A stretch of DNA of 56,194 nucleotides, taken from NCBI GenBank assembly GCA_020632925.1, contig JACKER010000038.1, positions 1-56,194 of the forward strand, given 5' to 3'. Positions 34,301 through 42,470 of this stretch are shown here, in pieces; the stretch's first letter is position 1, and each line of letters opens with the position of its first letter. Position numbers and translations under genes: made by a program. The notes beneath the pieces were generated by a model. It had not been told where the DNA came from, did not search any database, and saw only the letters and a program-made list of their open reading frames with translations. This DNA is from Alphaproteobacteria bacterium. GTDB lineage: Bacteria > Myxococcota_A > UBA796 > GCA-2862545.

Positions 34301-35286
34301 ACGGACGCTTCGGGTCCACCCGGATCGTGTGGCAGGCGGAGCAGGCCGTTCGCTCGCTGGCCGGCATCGACATCGACGGGGACGGCGGCGAGGACCTCCT
34401 CATGGTCGGACCCGAGGCCAGCAACACCTGGCTCGTGGGCGAGCACGGCAGCTACGCACCCGTGGTCCCCACGACCCGCCAGGCATCGCTCGTCGCGTCC
34501 GGGGACTTCGACGACGACGGCGACACCGACCTGTTGGCGGCCGATGCGGACGCCTGTTGGAGCTGGCTGGCCAACGGAGGTCTGGTCGACGGATGGACGG
34601 AGCACGAGTGGTGGTGGCGCGACCCCGTCGCCCTCGTGGCCGCGCCACCGGGCGGGTACCTGGTGGCGGACGACGCGCTGTACGCGGTGCGGGACGGCAC
34701 GGACCCCAACGGGTTCGAGCTGGTGACGGCCGGGGACGTCGGGTCCCAGCTCGCGCCCGCGGACCTCGACGGCGACGGCTGGGACGACGTCGTGTACCAG
34801 CACCGCAAGACCCGCGTCCTGAACGCCGTCGAGCACCGCGACCAGGGGTGGTCTCGGCCGCGTGAGCTCGTCGAGCTCCCCCGCCGGCCCAAGGCCCTCG
34901 CGTCCATCCAGGTCGACGCGTCGGGACCCTCGGAGCTGATCGTCGGCACGTCCGAGGGGCCCCTGCTCGTCTGGACCGACCCCGTCCGGCTCACTTCGCT
35001 CGGGGACCGGCAGGCCGACCGGATCCTGGTGACCGACGTCGACGGGGACGGCGCGCCCGACGTGATCACCGCCGGAACCCAGGGCGTCGGCTGGTACCGC
35101 AACGGCTTCGTTGCGCCGACGGCCGAACCCACCGGCGAACCCACCGGCGACACGGGAACACCAGAGCGTCCGCGCCACCATCACCGGAAGGACGAGGGCT
35201 GCGGGTGCGTGTCGGGCCCGCGCGCCCCTTCCGCGGGGCTGTGGATCGCGCTGCTGGCGTGGCGTCGCCGACGGAGACACCGATGA
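31375..35286 (+). CDS. Giant VCBS/FG-GAP and TSP3-repeat surface protein with MYXO-CTERM (copy 2)
   Basis: A 1,303-residue paralogue of the gene at 25624 with the same order: signal peptide cleaved near TSARA-DWP, VCBS-like blades, TSP3 cluster (about residues 342-414), blades, long TSP3 cluster (about 742-932), blades, MYXO-CTERM tail (GCGCVSG, hydrophobic stretch, RRRRR). Two starts are plausible. GTG 31375 fits a leaderless promoter; ATG 31387 has GAGGTGAGG 6 nt upstream and gives a signal peptide matching copy 3 in length. The stop overlaps the ATG of copy 3 (ATGA), so these two form an operon. Confidence 0.9.
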   Translation: MRYEMAVPLLGWLATSARADWPVQSLTSPPDPVGVALADVDGDGTTDVVIADGGGTVVWTTPGGGVTPIASWSALTTVAVLDADQDGDVDVLVGSLRGPGVRWYENGGGGASWTPKDPSSPLMAVVSVDGGILGTDATPSIAVGSNQRIMTYQADPFTQTMTSPEPSRVLVVDLDGDRRLDLVALDPTTGAVRWWRSGPWENPDVVVTTLPGTTSIDVVDLDRDRLPELVLGSSTGGLATVRSLGHGRFDAPHTWASGLSGLVATGAADLDGDGDLDLLGAARGEDRVVWLEGAGDGTFAPPQTLAVVPGPVDLATLPFQGSGPDIPVAATGGAVLLRSPGFADSDGDGLADGVETTFGSDPARPDSDGDGLPDWLEVVRGLDPTNHDSDGGGIPDGEEALAGHDPGDRRDDWVSSPLALGGTCTALHVVDVDGDRIPDVLHGTDGIAWRRGLGGGRLGPDEVLQPTNGPLRWRVGDVDGDGHPDIVASGADGVTVWTHLTPGPPSATLLDTWPAAGMALADLDEDGDPEILLAAATRRIRAWWRGADGTWTSTVLSVLGDGLLALADLDGDGHDDLVAQDGRSLLWAVGDGHGAFGSTVRLETGGGTPTTLQVADLDNDGRPDVVAGTGASHVAVLWNDGASAFTLAPLPTDASWVDLIDVRDVDGDALPDLVIGDKLDGGSTLGWRRNDGARGFEDPVPIATSIAVLEALSTGDIDGDGDADVVSCSSSDAWIAASGAVVDRDHDGLSDTYEQTVGTSALQADTDGGGTPDGEELGWGTDPLDPTDDLAMDRDHDGLSDAEELAAGTDPYGFDTDGDTIADGRELDLGIDPRSADSDGDGMADGAELECVSDPLDAGDLDTDCDGLSDAEEAVLGTDPTSPDTDGDGLSDATEVDLGTNPLDADTDHGGTNDLEEIQTDRDPHDPADDWAYHAVVAGSEAHGPLALFDADGDGDLDLWIAMTTGHVAWIERLEDGRFGSTRIVWQAEQAVRSLAGIDIDGDGGEDLLMVGPEASNTWLVGEHGSYAPVVPTTRQASLVASGDFDDDGDTDLLAADADACWSWLANGGLVDGWTEHEWWWRDPVALVAAPPGGYLVADDALYAVRDGTDPNGFELVTAGDVGSQLAPADLDGDGWDDVVYQHRKTRVLNAVEHRDQGWSRPRELVELPRRPKALASIQVDASGPSELIVGTSEGPLLVWTDPVRLTSLGDRQADRILVTDVDGDGAPDVITAGTQGVGWYRNGFVAPTAEPTGEPTGDTGTPERPRHHHRKDEGCGCVSGPRAPSAGLWIALLAWRRRRRHR

Positions 35287-38200
35287 CGCCGGCGCTGGCG
35301 GCGTGGCTCGCGGGCCCGGCGCGGGCGGACTGGCCGATCGAGCCGCTCGCGAGCGCGACGAACCCGGTCGGCCTGGCGCTCGCGGACATCGATGAGGACG
35401 GCACCAGCGACGTCGTGTTCGGCGAGGCGGGCGGCAGGCTGGCGTGGGTGACGCTGGGCGGCGCGGTGACGCGGGTGGGCACGTGGTCCTCGCTCACCTC
35501 GGTGGCCGTGATGGACGCCGATCGGGACGGGGACATGGACGTCGTCGCCGGCTCGCTCGAGTCCCCGGGCGTCCGGTGGTACCGGAACGACAGCGGCGCG
35601 CCCTGGTCGGCGGTGTGGCCGTCGTTCGCGACGACGGGGGTGGTGTCCGTCGCCGGTGGGACCTGGGGATGGGACGGCCGGATCGTGGCCGCGGCACCGA
35701 CCACGGTGATGTTCGCGGCTCGGCCCTTCGATCGACTCGCAAGCCTCCCCGCGGCGTCCCGGGTGCGAATGGCCGACCTGGACGGCGACGGCACCGACGA
35801 CCTGATCTCGCTCGACGCCCCGACCGGGACCGTCCGCTGGTGGCGCGGCGATCCGCAGCAGCTCGTGGAACGCATCGCGGCCACGGTGTCCGGTGCCACC
35901 TCCGTCGACGTGGCGGACCTGGACCGCGATCGGCGCCCCGACCTGGTGCTCGTGTCCGACACGGGCGGCTGGCTGGCCACGCTGCGCAACCTCGGCGACG
36001 GGACCTTCGAGGCGCCGCGCACCCTGGCGACCGGGCTGCCGGGCCTGAGCAGGTCCGCCGCCGGCGATCTGGACGGGGACGGAGACCTCGACGTGGTGTG
36101 CACCATCCCGACCCAGAACCGCGTGGTGCTGCTCGACGGTCGGGGCGACGGCACGCTGGACGCCGCCGTCACCCTCGCCAACATCTTCGAACCGATCGAC
36201 CTCGCGGTCCCGAGCTCCGCGGGTCGCGCCCCCGACGTGGTGGTGGCCGCGCGCAGAGGCATCGTCCTGCTGCCCTCACCCGGGTACCCGGACGCGGATG
36301 GGGACGGGCTCTCGGACGCCACCGAGGCCGCTCTGGGGACGGACCCGAGCCTCGCCGACACCGACGGGGACGGGCTGCCCGACTGGCAGGAGGCCGTGGG
36401 CGGGCTCGATCCGACCGACGCCGACACCGACGGCGGCGGGCTGCAGGACGGCAGCGAGATCACGGAGGGACGCGACCCGGGGAACCGGGGCGACGACTGG
36501 GAGAACCTCCCGCAGATCGCGCCCGAGGGACGGAGCCATGTGCTCGTCGTAGACCTCGACGGCGACGGCGTCCTCGACCTGCTGAGCGGGTTGGACCAGG
36601 TCGCCTGGCAGCAAGGGTTGGGCGGCGGCGTGCTGGCTCCCGCGCAGACGTTGGTGCCGGTCGCGGGGGCGGGTACCTGGATGGTGGCCGACGTGGACGG
36701 GGACGGTCGGAACGACGTGGTCGCCTCTGGGGTCGCGGGCGTCCGGGCGTGGACGCACCTCCTCCCAGGTCCAGCCACCGTGGAACAGGTCACGACCCGA
36801 CCGGCGTGGCGCATGGCGCTGGCCGACGTCGACGAGGACGGTGCGCCCGAGCTGTTGCTGTCCGGCGGGCAGCGCGGGGTCGATGTCGCCACCCGCCAGC
36901 ACGACGGGCGCTGGACGACGGCCCCGGCGATGGTCGTGGGCGACGGGGCGCTCGGCTGGGGCGACCTGGACGGGGACGGGCACGGCGACCTCGTCGCCGC
37001 ATCGGGGTGGGAGCTTTGGTGGGCGCAGGGCGACGGGCGGGGTGGCTTCGGACCGGCGCGCCGAGCGGGTCCGACCGACGTCGCAGCCAGCACTCTCGAG
37101 GTGGCCGATCTCGACGAGGACGGACGTCCGGATCTCGTGCTGGAGCTGCCCGGGGCCCTCGACAATCGGGACCTGGGGATCCTCTGGAACGACGGGGGGA
37201 CCTTCGAGCTCGCGACGTACGATGCCCCGCACGCGAACCCGATCCAGGTGGCCGACGTGGACGGGGACACGCTCCCCGATCTGGTGGTCGGAGTCGCGGG
37301 GCTCCAGGAGTCCACGCTGCGGGTCCTGCCCAACGTCGGAGGGCGCCGGTTCGACCTTCCGTGGACCATCACGCCACCGTCCGCGACCTGGACGGCGACC
37401 CTCGCCGTCGGCGACCTGGACGGGGACGGTGACCGCGATGCGGTGTCCTGCGAACCCAGCGACACCTGTCGGACCGCCTGGAACAATGGCCACGACGACA
37501 CCGATCACGACGGCCTGGCGGACGTCTTCGAGCTGGCGACCGGCACCTCGAGCCTGGACGCGGACACCGACGGTGGCGGGACACCCGACGGCGAGGAGCG
37601 GAGCTGGGGTACCGATCCGCTCGATCCTGCCGACGACCAGGCGATGGACCGTGACCATGACGGGCTCACCGACGCGGAGGAGCTCGCGGCGGGCACCGAC
37701 CCGAAGGCCTTCGACACCGACGGTGACGGCGTGTCCGACGGTCGCGAGCTCGCGCTCGGCTCGGACCCCCTCCGGTCCGACTCCGATGGTGACGGCGCGG
37801 TGGACGGCGCCGAGGTCGAGTGCGCGACCGACCCACTGGACGCGCGGGACCTCGACACCGACTGCGACGGGCTGCACGACGACGAGGAGGAGCGCCTGGG
37901 AACCGATCCGGGCTCCGCGGACACCGATGGTGACGGGCTCGACGACCTCGACGAGCTCGGCCGGGGGACCGACCCGTTGGACCCGGACACCGACGGTGGC
38001 GGGACCTTCGACGGGAAGGAGGTGGCCACGGCGCGTGACCCGCTGGACGCCGCGGACGACTGGGCGTACCACTCCGTGGGAGGTTCGGAGGCCGACGGGC
38101 CGCTCCTGCTGCTCGATGCGGACGAGGATGGTGACGACGATCTCTTCGTCGTCGCAGCGACCACCCACGTGGTGTGGATCGAGCGCCTCGCCGACGGCCA

Positions 38201-39170
38201 CTTCGGGTCCTCCCACGAGGTGTGGTCGTCCGCGTCACCCGTCACCTCGCTCGTCGCCGTGGACGCGGACGGGGACGGCGATCGGGACCTGCTGGTCCTC
38301 ACCCCGAGCGGCGCCACGTGGTTGGTGAGGGACGGTGACTTCCTCGAGCCCAAGGTGCTGCCGCTGTCCCCGAACCCCCGGGTGGCGGTCGCGGCGGACT
38401 TCGACGGCGACGGCGATCCCGACGTCCTGGCGGCGAACCGGCGCTCCGTCTGGAGCTGGGTGGCCGACGGGCCGCTGGCTGACGGGAGCGCCGAGGACGG
38501 CTGGTGGCAGCGCGATCCCGAGGCCTTGATCGCGTCCCCACCGGGCGCGTACCTGGTGGCCGATAGAACCCTGTACGCGCTGGCGGACGGTCTGGCGCCC
38601 AGCGAGAGGAACCGTGTCGCGTCGTTCGCCCACGCGCCGGTGGTGGAGGTGGACCTCGACGGCGATGGCCGCGACGAGGTCCTGTTCGAGGGGACGGGCA
38701 ACGCGCTCTACGCGACCTCGCCCACGGACGACGGTTGGTCCGCGCCGGCGCTCTTCCGGCCCTTCGCCGGCCAGCCCAACGACGTGGTGGTGGCGCAGCT
38801 CGACGGGTCGGGGCCCCCGGAGCTCGTCGTCGGCACCACCGGGGGTCTCGTGGTCGTGTGGCTCGAGCCGGAGCGGCTCGTCGCGCTCGACGACGCGCCG
38901 GTGAGCCACGTGCTGGTCACCGACATCGACGGTGACGGCGCGCTCGACGTGATCGCGTCCGGCGAGGGCGGGACCAGCTGGTTCCGCAACACGGTCCCTC
39001 CCGGGATGCCTGAGGAGAGCGCGGACACCGGAGAGCCGCCGCAGATCCCACGCGAGCGCGGGTGCGGCTGCGCCTCGAGCCCAACCACCCCGATGGCCGC
39101 GCCGTGGCTCGCGCTGCTGGCCCTGCACCCGCTCAGAAGGCGTAGAAGTCCTCGGGCAGCGTCTCGGTAG
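35283..39170 (+). CDS. Giant VCBS/FG-GAP and TSP3-repeat surface protein with MYXO-CTERM (copy 3)
   Basis: A 1,295-residue third paralogue. The signal peptide (MTPALAAWLAGPARA) is followed by DWPIEPL, as in copy 2. TSP3 clusters lie at about residues 334-406 and 738-928, and the tail is MYXO-CTERM-like (GCGCASS, hydrophobic run, RRRRS). The same Cys pair sits in the long TSP3 cluster (VECATDPLDARDLDTDCDG). The tail is longer after the Arg cluster than in the other copies. Its last 38 bp overlap the convergent SWIM-like gene. It is translationally coupled to copy 2. Confidence 0.9.
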   Translation: MTPALAAWLAGPARADWPIEPLASATNPVGLALADIDEDGTSDVVFGEAGGRLAWVTLGGAVTRVGTWSSLTSVAVMDADRDGDMDVVAGSLESPGVRWYRNDSGAPWSAVWPSFATTGVVSVAGGTWGWDGRIVAAAPTTVMFAARPFDRLASLPAASRVRMADLDGDGTDDLISLDAPTGTVRWWRGDPQQLVERIAATVSGATSVDVADLDRDRRPDLVLVSDTGGWLATLRNLGDGTFEAPRTLATGLPGLSRSAAGDLDGDGDLDVVCTIPTQNRVVLLDGRGDGTLDAAVTLANIFEPIDLAVPSSAGRAPDVVVAARRGIVLLPSPGYPDADGDGLSDATEAALGTDPSLADTDGDGLPDWQEAVGGLDPTDADTDGGGLQDGSEITEGRDPGNRGDDWENLPQIAPEGRSHVLVVDLDGDGVLDLLSGLDQVAWQQGLGGGVLAPAQTLVPVAGAGTWMVADVDGDGRNDVVASGVAGVRAWTHLLPGPATVEQVTTRPAWRMALADVDEDGAPELLLSGGQRGVDVATRQHDGRWTTAPAMVVGDGALGWGDLDGDGHGDLVAASGWELWWAQGDGRGGFGPARRAGPTDVAASTLEVADLDEDGRPDLVLELPGALDNRDLGILWNDGGTFELATYDAPHANPIQVADVDGDTLPDLVVGVAGLQESTLRVLPNVGGRRFDLPWTITPPSATWTATLAVGDLDGDGDRDAVSCEPSDTCRTAWNNGHDDTDHDGLADVFELATGTSSLDADTDGGGTPDGEERSWGTDPLDPADDQAMDRDHDGLTDAEELAAGTDPKAFDTDGDGVSDGRELALGSDPLRSDSDGDGAVDGAEVECATDPLDARDLDTDCDGLHDDEEERLGTDPGSADTDGDGLDDLDELGRGTDPLDPDTDGGGTFDGKEVATARDPLDAADDWAYHSVGGSEADGPLLLLDADEDGDDDLFVVAATTHVVWIERLADGHFGSSHEVWSSASPVTSLVAVDADGDGDRDLLVLTPSGATWLVRDGDFLEPKVLPLSPNPRVAVAADFDGDGDPDVLAANRRSVWSWVADGPLADGSAEDGWWQRDPEALIASPPGAYLVADRTLYALADGLAPSERNRVASFAHAPVVEVDLDGDGRDEVLFEGTGNALYATSPTDDGWSAPALFRPFAGQPNDVVVAQLDGSGPPELVVGTTGGLVVVWLEPERLVALDDAPVSHVLVTDIDGDGALDVIASGEGGTSWFRNTVPPGMPEESADTGEPPQIPRERGCGCASSPTTPMAAPWLALLALHPLRRRRSPRAASR

Positions 39171-39618
39171 GCCGCCAGTCGACCTCGCCGGCCTCGGCAC
39201 CCTTGTACTTGATGAACACCTCGCCCGCGGCGTCCTTGTCGAGCACCGGGCGCTTCGCGTCCGTCGCCTTCAACCAGGCCAGCGCGTTCTGCGAGGTGAT
39301 GGCCTTGCCCTGCACGAGCCCGATCATCAGCACCAGGATGTGCTTGCACACCGAGCCCTTCAGCCCACCGCACACGTTGAGGTTCTGCGTACAACACGAG
39401 AAGTCACCCTCGCGCGTGATGCGGCACGAGTAGACCAGCGACGGGTCGTTCTGGCTCTTCACCACGCCCACGACCTGCTCCTCGTCCGCGTCGACGTAGA
39501 GCTGGAAGCGATCGGCGCGCAGCATCTTGAGCGCCTTGTTGACCTTCGGTGGGTCCCCGACCGTCCGATTCAGGGCCTCCTTGAAGATCTGCTGCTCGGT
39601 GGGGGGCTTCTTCGCCAC
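39133..39618 (-). CDS. SWIM-like zinc-finger protein
   Basis: A 161-residue protein with a probable SWIM-type zinc site: FSCCTQNLNVCGGLKGSVCKHI gives Cys, Cys and C-x-H ligands in the CxC...CxH style, preceded by a strand (LVYSCRITREGD). The N-terminal part is helical and basic (EQQIFKEALNRTV...KALKMLRADRFQLYVD). SWIM proteins bind DNA or proteins and often accompany MoxR/VWA/DUF5682 genes, which here lie 14 kb away. GTG at 39618 is chosen because GGAGGAG lies 3 nt upstream. The 3' end overlaps the giant gene by 38 bp. Confidence 0.75.
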   Translation of the reverse strand: MAKKPPTEQQIFKEALNRTVGDPPKVNKALKMLRADRFQLYVDADEEQVVGVVKSQNDPSLVYSCRITREGDFSCCTQNLNVCGGLKGSVCKHILVLMIGLVQGKAITSQNALAWLKATDAKRPVLDKDAAGEVFIKYKGAEAGEVDWRPTETLPEDFYAF

Positions 39619-39658
39619 GGGCTCCTCCGCGCGCACCGTACCAGAGCCGTCCGCGGGC

Positions 39659-39679
39659 GACTTCACATCGTGTGAAGTC
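39659..39679. promoter_or_regulatory. Perfect 9-3-9 palindrome upstream of SWIM-like gene
   Basis: The arms GACTTCACA and TGTGAAGTC are perfectly complementary around TCG. The site lies 41 bp upstream of the SWIM-like start and is likely an operator for a homodimeric regulator. The remaining bases of the 39619-39792 gap show no gene. Confidence 0.6.
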
Positions 39680-39792
39680 CGCCTCGTCCGCACCCCTTCG
39701 AACAGCGGGCCTGTGGAGGTACGACCGTGTGCGGAGCAGCTCATGGGCGTCGTCGTCGGCTCACCGATCCCCCGTCACCACCGCGCGAAGGC

Positions 39793-41532
39793 TCACCACG
39801 CGCCCGGGCCACCGAACGCGCCGATGTCCGACGTCGAGCCATCGGTGTCGCGCACCGAGGGGTCACCCGCGTCGACCAGCGGCGAGGCCGCGGCCAGGCG
39901 CCAGCTCGCGGTGAAGAGCGGGTCCGCGACGCGCAGGTTGCCGTAGGTCGTCCCGGGGTCCGGCAGCCCACGGAAGCTGCCCGTGTCGCCGAGGTTGCTG
40001 TACGTCGGGTCCCAGGTGGCGTTCTGGCCGTAGTAGGCCCCGTAGGCGGTCGACGAGCCCGTGTTGCCCGAGAACGTGGTGTTGAGCAGCGTGACCGAGC
40101 TGTTGTCGAGCACGGCGACGCTGCTGCCGTACGTGCTGCGCCCGGCGGTCGCGTGGTTGTCGGCGAAGGTGGAGTTCTCGAACGTCAGATCGCCCGTGAA
40201 GTGGTAGAGCGCGCTCCCGAGCGTGTCGTAGACCGCGGTGGAGCGGTTGTTCACGACCAGCGCGTTGCGGATCGTGACCACGCCGCCGGTCGCGACCAGC
40301 GCCGTCTGCACGTTGTGCTGCCCGTCCTGCTCGTTGTCCTCGACCAGGATGCGCTCGATCGTCCCCTGGGTCTGCGACGCCCCGAAGCCTCCACCGGACG
40401 GCCCGTTGTCGGCGGTCACGCGGTTGCGGAGCGCCTCGACGTCGACGAGGTCCATCGTCCCCGTCGCGACGTACATCCCACCGCCCCAGCTGTACCCGTT
40501 GGGGTTGTCGAGCAGGTTGTCGTGCACGGAGATCCGCTCGCCGACGAGCTCGGAGGCGTTCACCGCGATCCCGCCGCCCTGCATGGACAGGTACGGGATC
40601 TGCGAGCGCCCGACGTTGCCGTAGGCCTCCACGTCGCGCAGCGTGGGCCAGCTGGAGGTGAGGTACATCCCCACGCCGTTGCAGTCCTCGTCCACGCACA
40701 GGTTGTCGCGGAGCACGACGTCCTCCGCCACGATCCGCGCGAACCGCGCATAGACCCCGGCCCCCGTGCCGTGGATGCCGCCCTGCACGATCAGACCGGA
40801 CAGCTCGACGTCCGCGGGGTTCGCGAGATCGATCGTCACGACACGACCGTTCCCCGCCCCCTCCAGCACCGTCTGTCCGGGGACGCCACGCACCAGCAGG
40901 GCCTTCCCACCGAAGTCGAAGTTCCCACGGTAGGTCCCGGGTCCCACGCAGATCAGGTCGCCGTCGACCGCCGCGTCGAGCGCGTCCTGCAGATCGGCGT
41001 GGTCCAGCGGGACGATGATCTCCTCGCGGCTGGCACCGCTGCACACCGTGTCGATGCCGTCGCATCGCGGTGCCTCGCCCGGGTTCACGGTCGGATCGGT
41101 GTCGTCGCAGTCCGTGCCGTCGGCGATCAGGTCCGGCGGCTGCTGGCACGACAGCAGCGGCGCGCTCGCGGCATCGCCGAAGCCGTCGTGGTCGGCGTCG
41201 CTGTACCAGGCGGTCAGCACCCCCTCGTCGATCTCGGCGTCGCAGTCCTGGTCCACGCCGTCGCAGACCTCGTCCGCCCCCGGGAAGATGCTCGGATCGG
41301 CGTCGTTGCAGTCCACGTCCACCCCGAACCCGTCCTCGTCGGCGTCGACGGGCCCGGTGTCGGTGTCCGCGTCGCTGTCGGCGTCCGCGTCGGCGTCGGC
41401 GTCGGCGTCCGCGTCGCTGTCGGCGTCCGCGTCGGTGTCCGCATCCCCGTCCACGCCCAGGTCGTCGTCCGAAGCGCCATCCCCACCACACCCCGCGGCC
41501 ACCAGCAGCCACCACCCCGCCCAGGTCCGCAT
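39793..41532 (-). CDS. MopE-like metal-motif and parallel beta-helix lipoprotein
   Basis: A 579-residue surface lipoprotein (MRTWAGWWLLVAAGC). A linker of Asp-Ala/Ser/Thr dipeptides covers residues 27-57. Two MopE/metal-motif repeats follow (DEDGFGVDVDCNDADPSIFPGADEVCDGVDQDCD and a second DADHDGFGD...DCDDTDPTVNPGEAPRCDGID). Residues 180-560 show short repeated strands typical of a right-handed parallel beta-helix (LQDALDAAVDGDLICVGPGTY, ISVHDNLLDNPNGYSWGGGMYV). GAGGAGGT precedes the ATG by 4 nt. It diverges from the heme operon across a region containing the Fur box, so iron control is possible. Confidence 0.85.
   Translation of the reverse strand: MRTWAGWWLLVAAGCGGDGASDDDLGVDGDADTDADADSDADADADADADADSDADTDTGPVDADEDGFGVDVDCNDADPSIFPGADEVCDGVDQDCDAEIDEGVLTAWYSDADHDGFGDAASAPLLSCQQPPDLIADGTDCDDTDPTVNPGEAPRCDGIDTVCSGASREEIIVPLDHADLQDALDAAVDGDLICVGPGTYRGNFDFGGKALLVRGVPGQTVLEGAGNGRVVTIDLANPADVELSGLIVQGGIHGTGAGVYARFARIVAEDVVLRDNLCVDEDCNGVGMYLTSSWPTLRDVEAYGNVGRSQIPYLSMQGGGIAVNASELVGERISVHDNLLDNPNGYSWGGGMYVATGTMDLVDVEALRNRVTADNGPSGGGFGASQTQGTIERILVEDNEQDGQHNVQTALVATGGVVTIRNALVVNNRSTAVYDTLGSALYHFTGDLTFENSTFADNHATAGRSTYGSSVAVLDNSSVTLLNTTFSGNTGSSTAYGAYYGQNATWDPTYSNLGDTGSFRGLPDPGTTYGNLRVADPLFTASWRLAAASPLVDAGDPSVRDTDGSTSDIGAFGGPGAW
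41357..41448. repeat. Low-complexity repeat encoding Asp-Ala/Ser/Thr linker
   Basis: Imperfect 6-bp units (GTCGGC, GTCCGC) on the plus strand encode the acidic linker of the MopE-like lipoprotein. Such tracts can vary in length by slippage. Confidence 0.7.
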
Positions 41533-41611
41533 GCTCACCTCCTCGCAGGGCGTACCGGCGCTTCCGCGGGCCCGGTCCAACCGTGACCGTGCGTGACCTT
41601 CCATTTCTGAG

Positions 41612-41640
41612 TTGAAAATGAATTTCATTTTCAATATGAC
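41612..41640 (+). promoter_or_regulatory. Fur-box-like palindrome coinciding with promoter of heme operon
   Basis: Bases 41612-41634 form a perfect palindrome with 11-bp arms (TTGAAAATGAA / TTCATTTTCAA) around a single T, close to the classic Fur box. The first six bases, TTGAAA, are also a -35. Exactly 17 bp later, TATGAC (41635-41640) is a -10. The first gene starts at 41664 after AAGGAGGT. The site would be fully blocked by Fur. Confidence 0.85.
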
Positions 41641-41663
41641 CCACGTCCAGGAAGGAGGTGGTC

Positions 41664-42470
41664 ATGGTCGTCGGCGATCCCCGGTCGGAGGAAGAGACGC
41701 TCGGAAGGACGGTTCGCGGGCTCCTGCTGCGTGGACGAGCGGGCGCGCTGTGCACCACGGCGGCTCAGCGAGGGCTCGAGGGCTTCCCCTTCGGCTCGGT
41801 CGTGCCCTACGCGCTGTCGGCCGAGGGGCACCTGCTGGTGCTGCTGGCGCGCATCGCCACGCACACGGCGAACCTCCGGCGGGATCCGCGGGCGTCGCTC
41901 CTGGTGCGGGACGAGGAGGCCGAGGGCGATCCGCAGGCGAGCTGGCGCATCACCGTGATCGGCGCCTTCGAGCGGCTGCGAGTGGAAGGAGAACGCCCCT
42001 CCGACGGCGACGTCGTGCTCGATCGGGACACCTGGACCGAGCTGTTCGCCCGCTACCAGGAGCGGGTCCCGGCGGCCGTGGACTACGACCGCACGCACGA
42101 CTTCGACCTCTGGCGCCTGCGTGAGCCCGTGAGGCTACGTTACATCGGAGGTTTCGGCGAGATCCACTGGGTGGCCGGCGAGCGGATGCTCCGGGATCCG
42201 GGCGGCGAGGGGCTGGCCGAAGCGGCGGCGGGCGCGGTGGCGCACCTCAACGAGGACCACCCCCACCACCTCGTGGAGCTGGTCGAGGGGCTGCTCGGTC
42301 TGTCGCCCGAGCGGGCCGAGGCCGTGGGTGTGGACCGCACGGGACTCCTGCTGCGGTTGCACGCCCCCGATCGGCTCGTCCACTGCTCCTTCGGGCGGGA
42401 GATCGGCGCCGGCGAGCTGCGGACCGCCGTGGTGGAGCTGTTGCGGCACGCGCGGTCCGTGCGGCGATGA
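41664..42470 (+). CDS. HugZ/HutZ-like heme utilisation protein (PNPOx-like + DUF2470)
   Basis: Probably a cytoplasmic heme-handling or heme-degrading protein. The 268 residues contain a split-barrel flavin-reductase-like domain (GFPFGSVVPYALSAEGHLLVLLARIATHTANL) and a C-terminal DUF2470 domain (AVAHLNEDHPHHLVELV...GVDRTGLLLRL), the arrangement of HugZ/HutZ proteins. The ATG at 41664 is 4 nt after AAGGAGGT; the GTG at 41658 is less likely. It is the first gene after the Fur-type promoter and overlaps the receptor gene by ATGA. Whether it cleaves heme cannot be told from the sequence. Confidence 0.85.
   Translation: MVVGDPRSEEETLGRTVRGLLLRGRAGALCTTAAQRGLEGFPFGSVVPYALSAEGHLLVLLARIATHTANLRRDPRASLLVRDEEAEGDPQASWRITVIGAFERLRVEGERPSDGDVVLDRDTWTELFARYQERVPAAVDYDRTHDFDLWRLREPVRLRYIGGFGEIHWVAGERMLRDPGGEGLAEAAAGAVAHLNEDHPHHLVELVEGLLGLSPERAEAVGVDRTGLLLRLHAPDRLVHCSFGREIGAGELRTAVVELLRHARSVRR

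Noticed and set aside
32143..35280. 1,045-codon minus-strand frame opposite giant gene copy 2
   Set aside because: It mirrors the TSP3/VCBS repeats of the sense gene and has no domain pattern of its own.
39659..39679. Possible CRISPR-like or terminator element at the GACTTCACA palindrome
   Set aside because: It is single, has no spacer series, and no T-tract follows; an operator is simpler.
41357..41448. Possible CRISPR or tandem-repeat locus in the GTCGGC tract
   Set aside because: It is in frame and encodes an Asp-rich linker of a lipoprotein, with no spacers.
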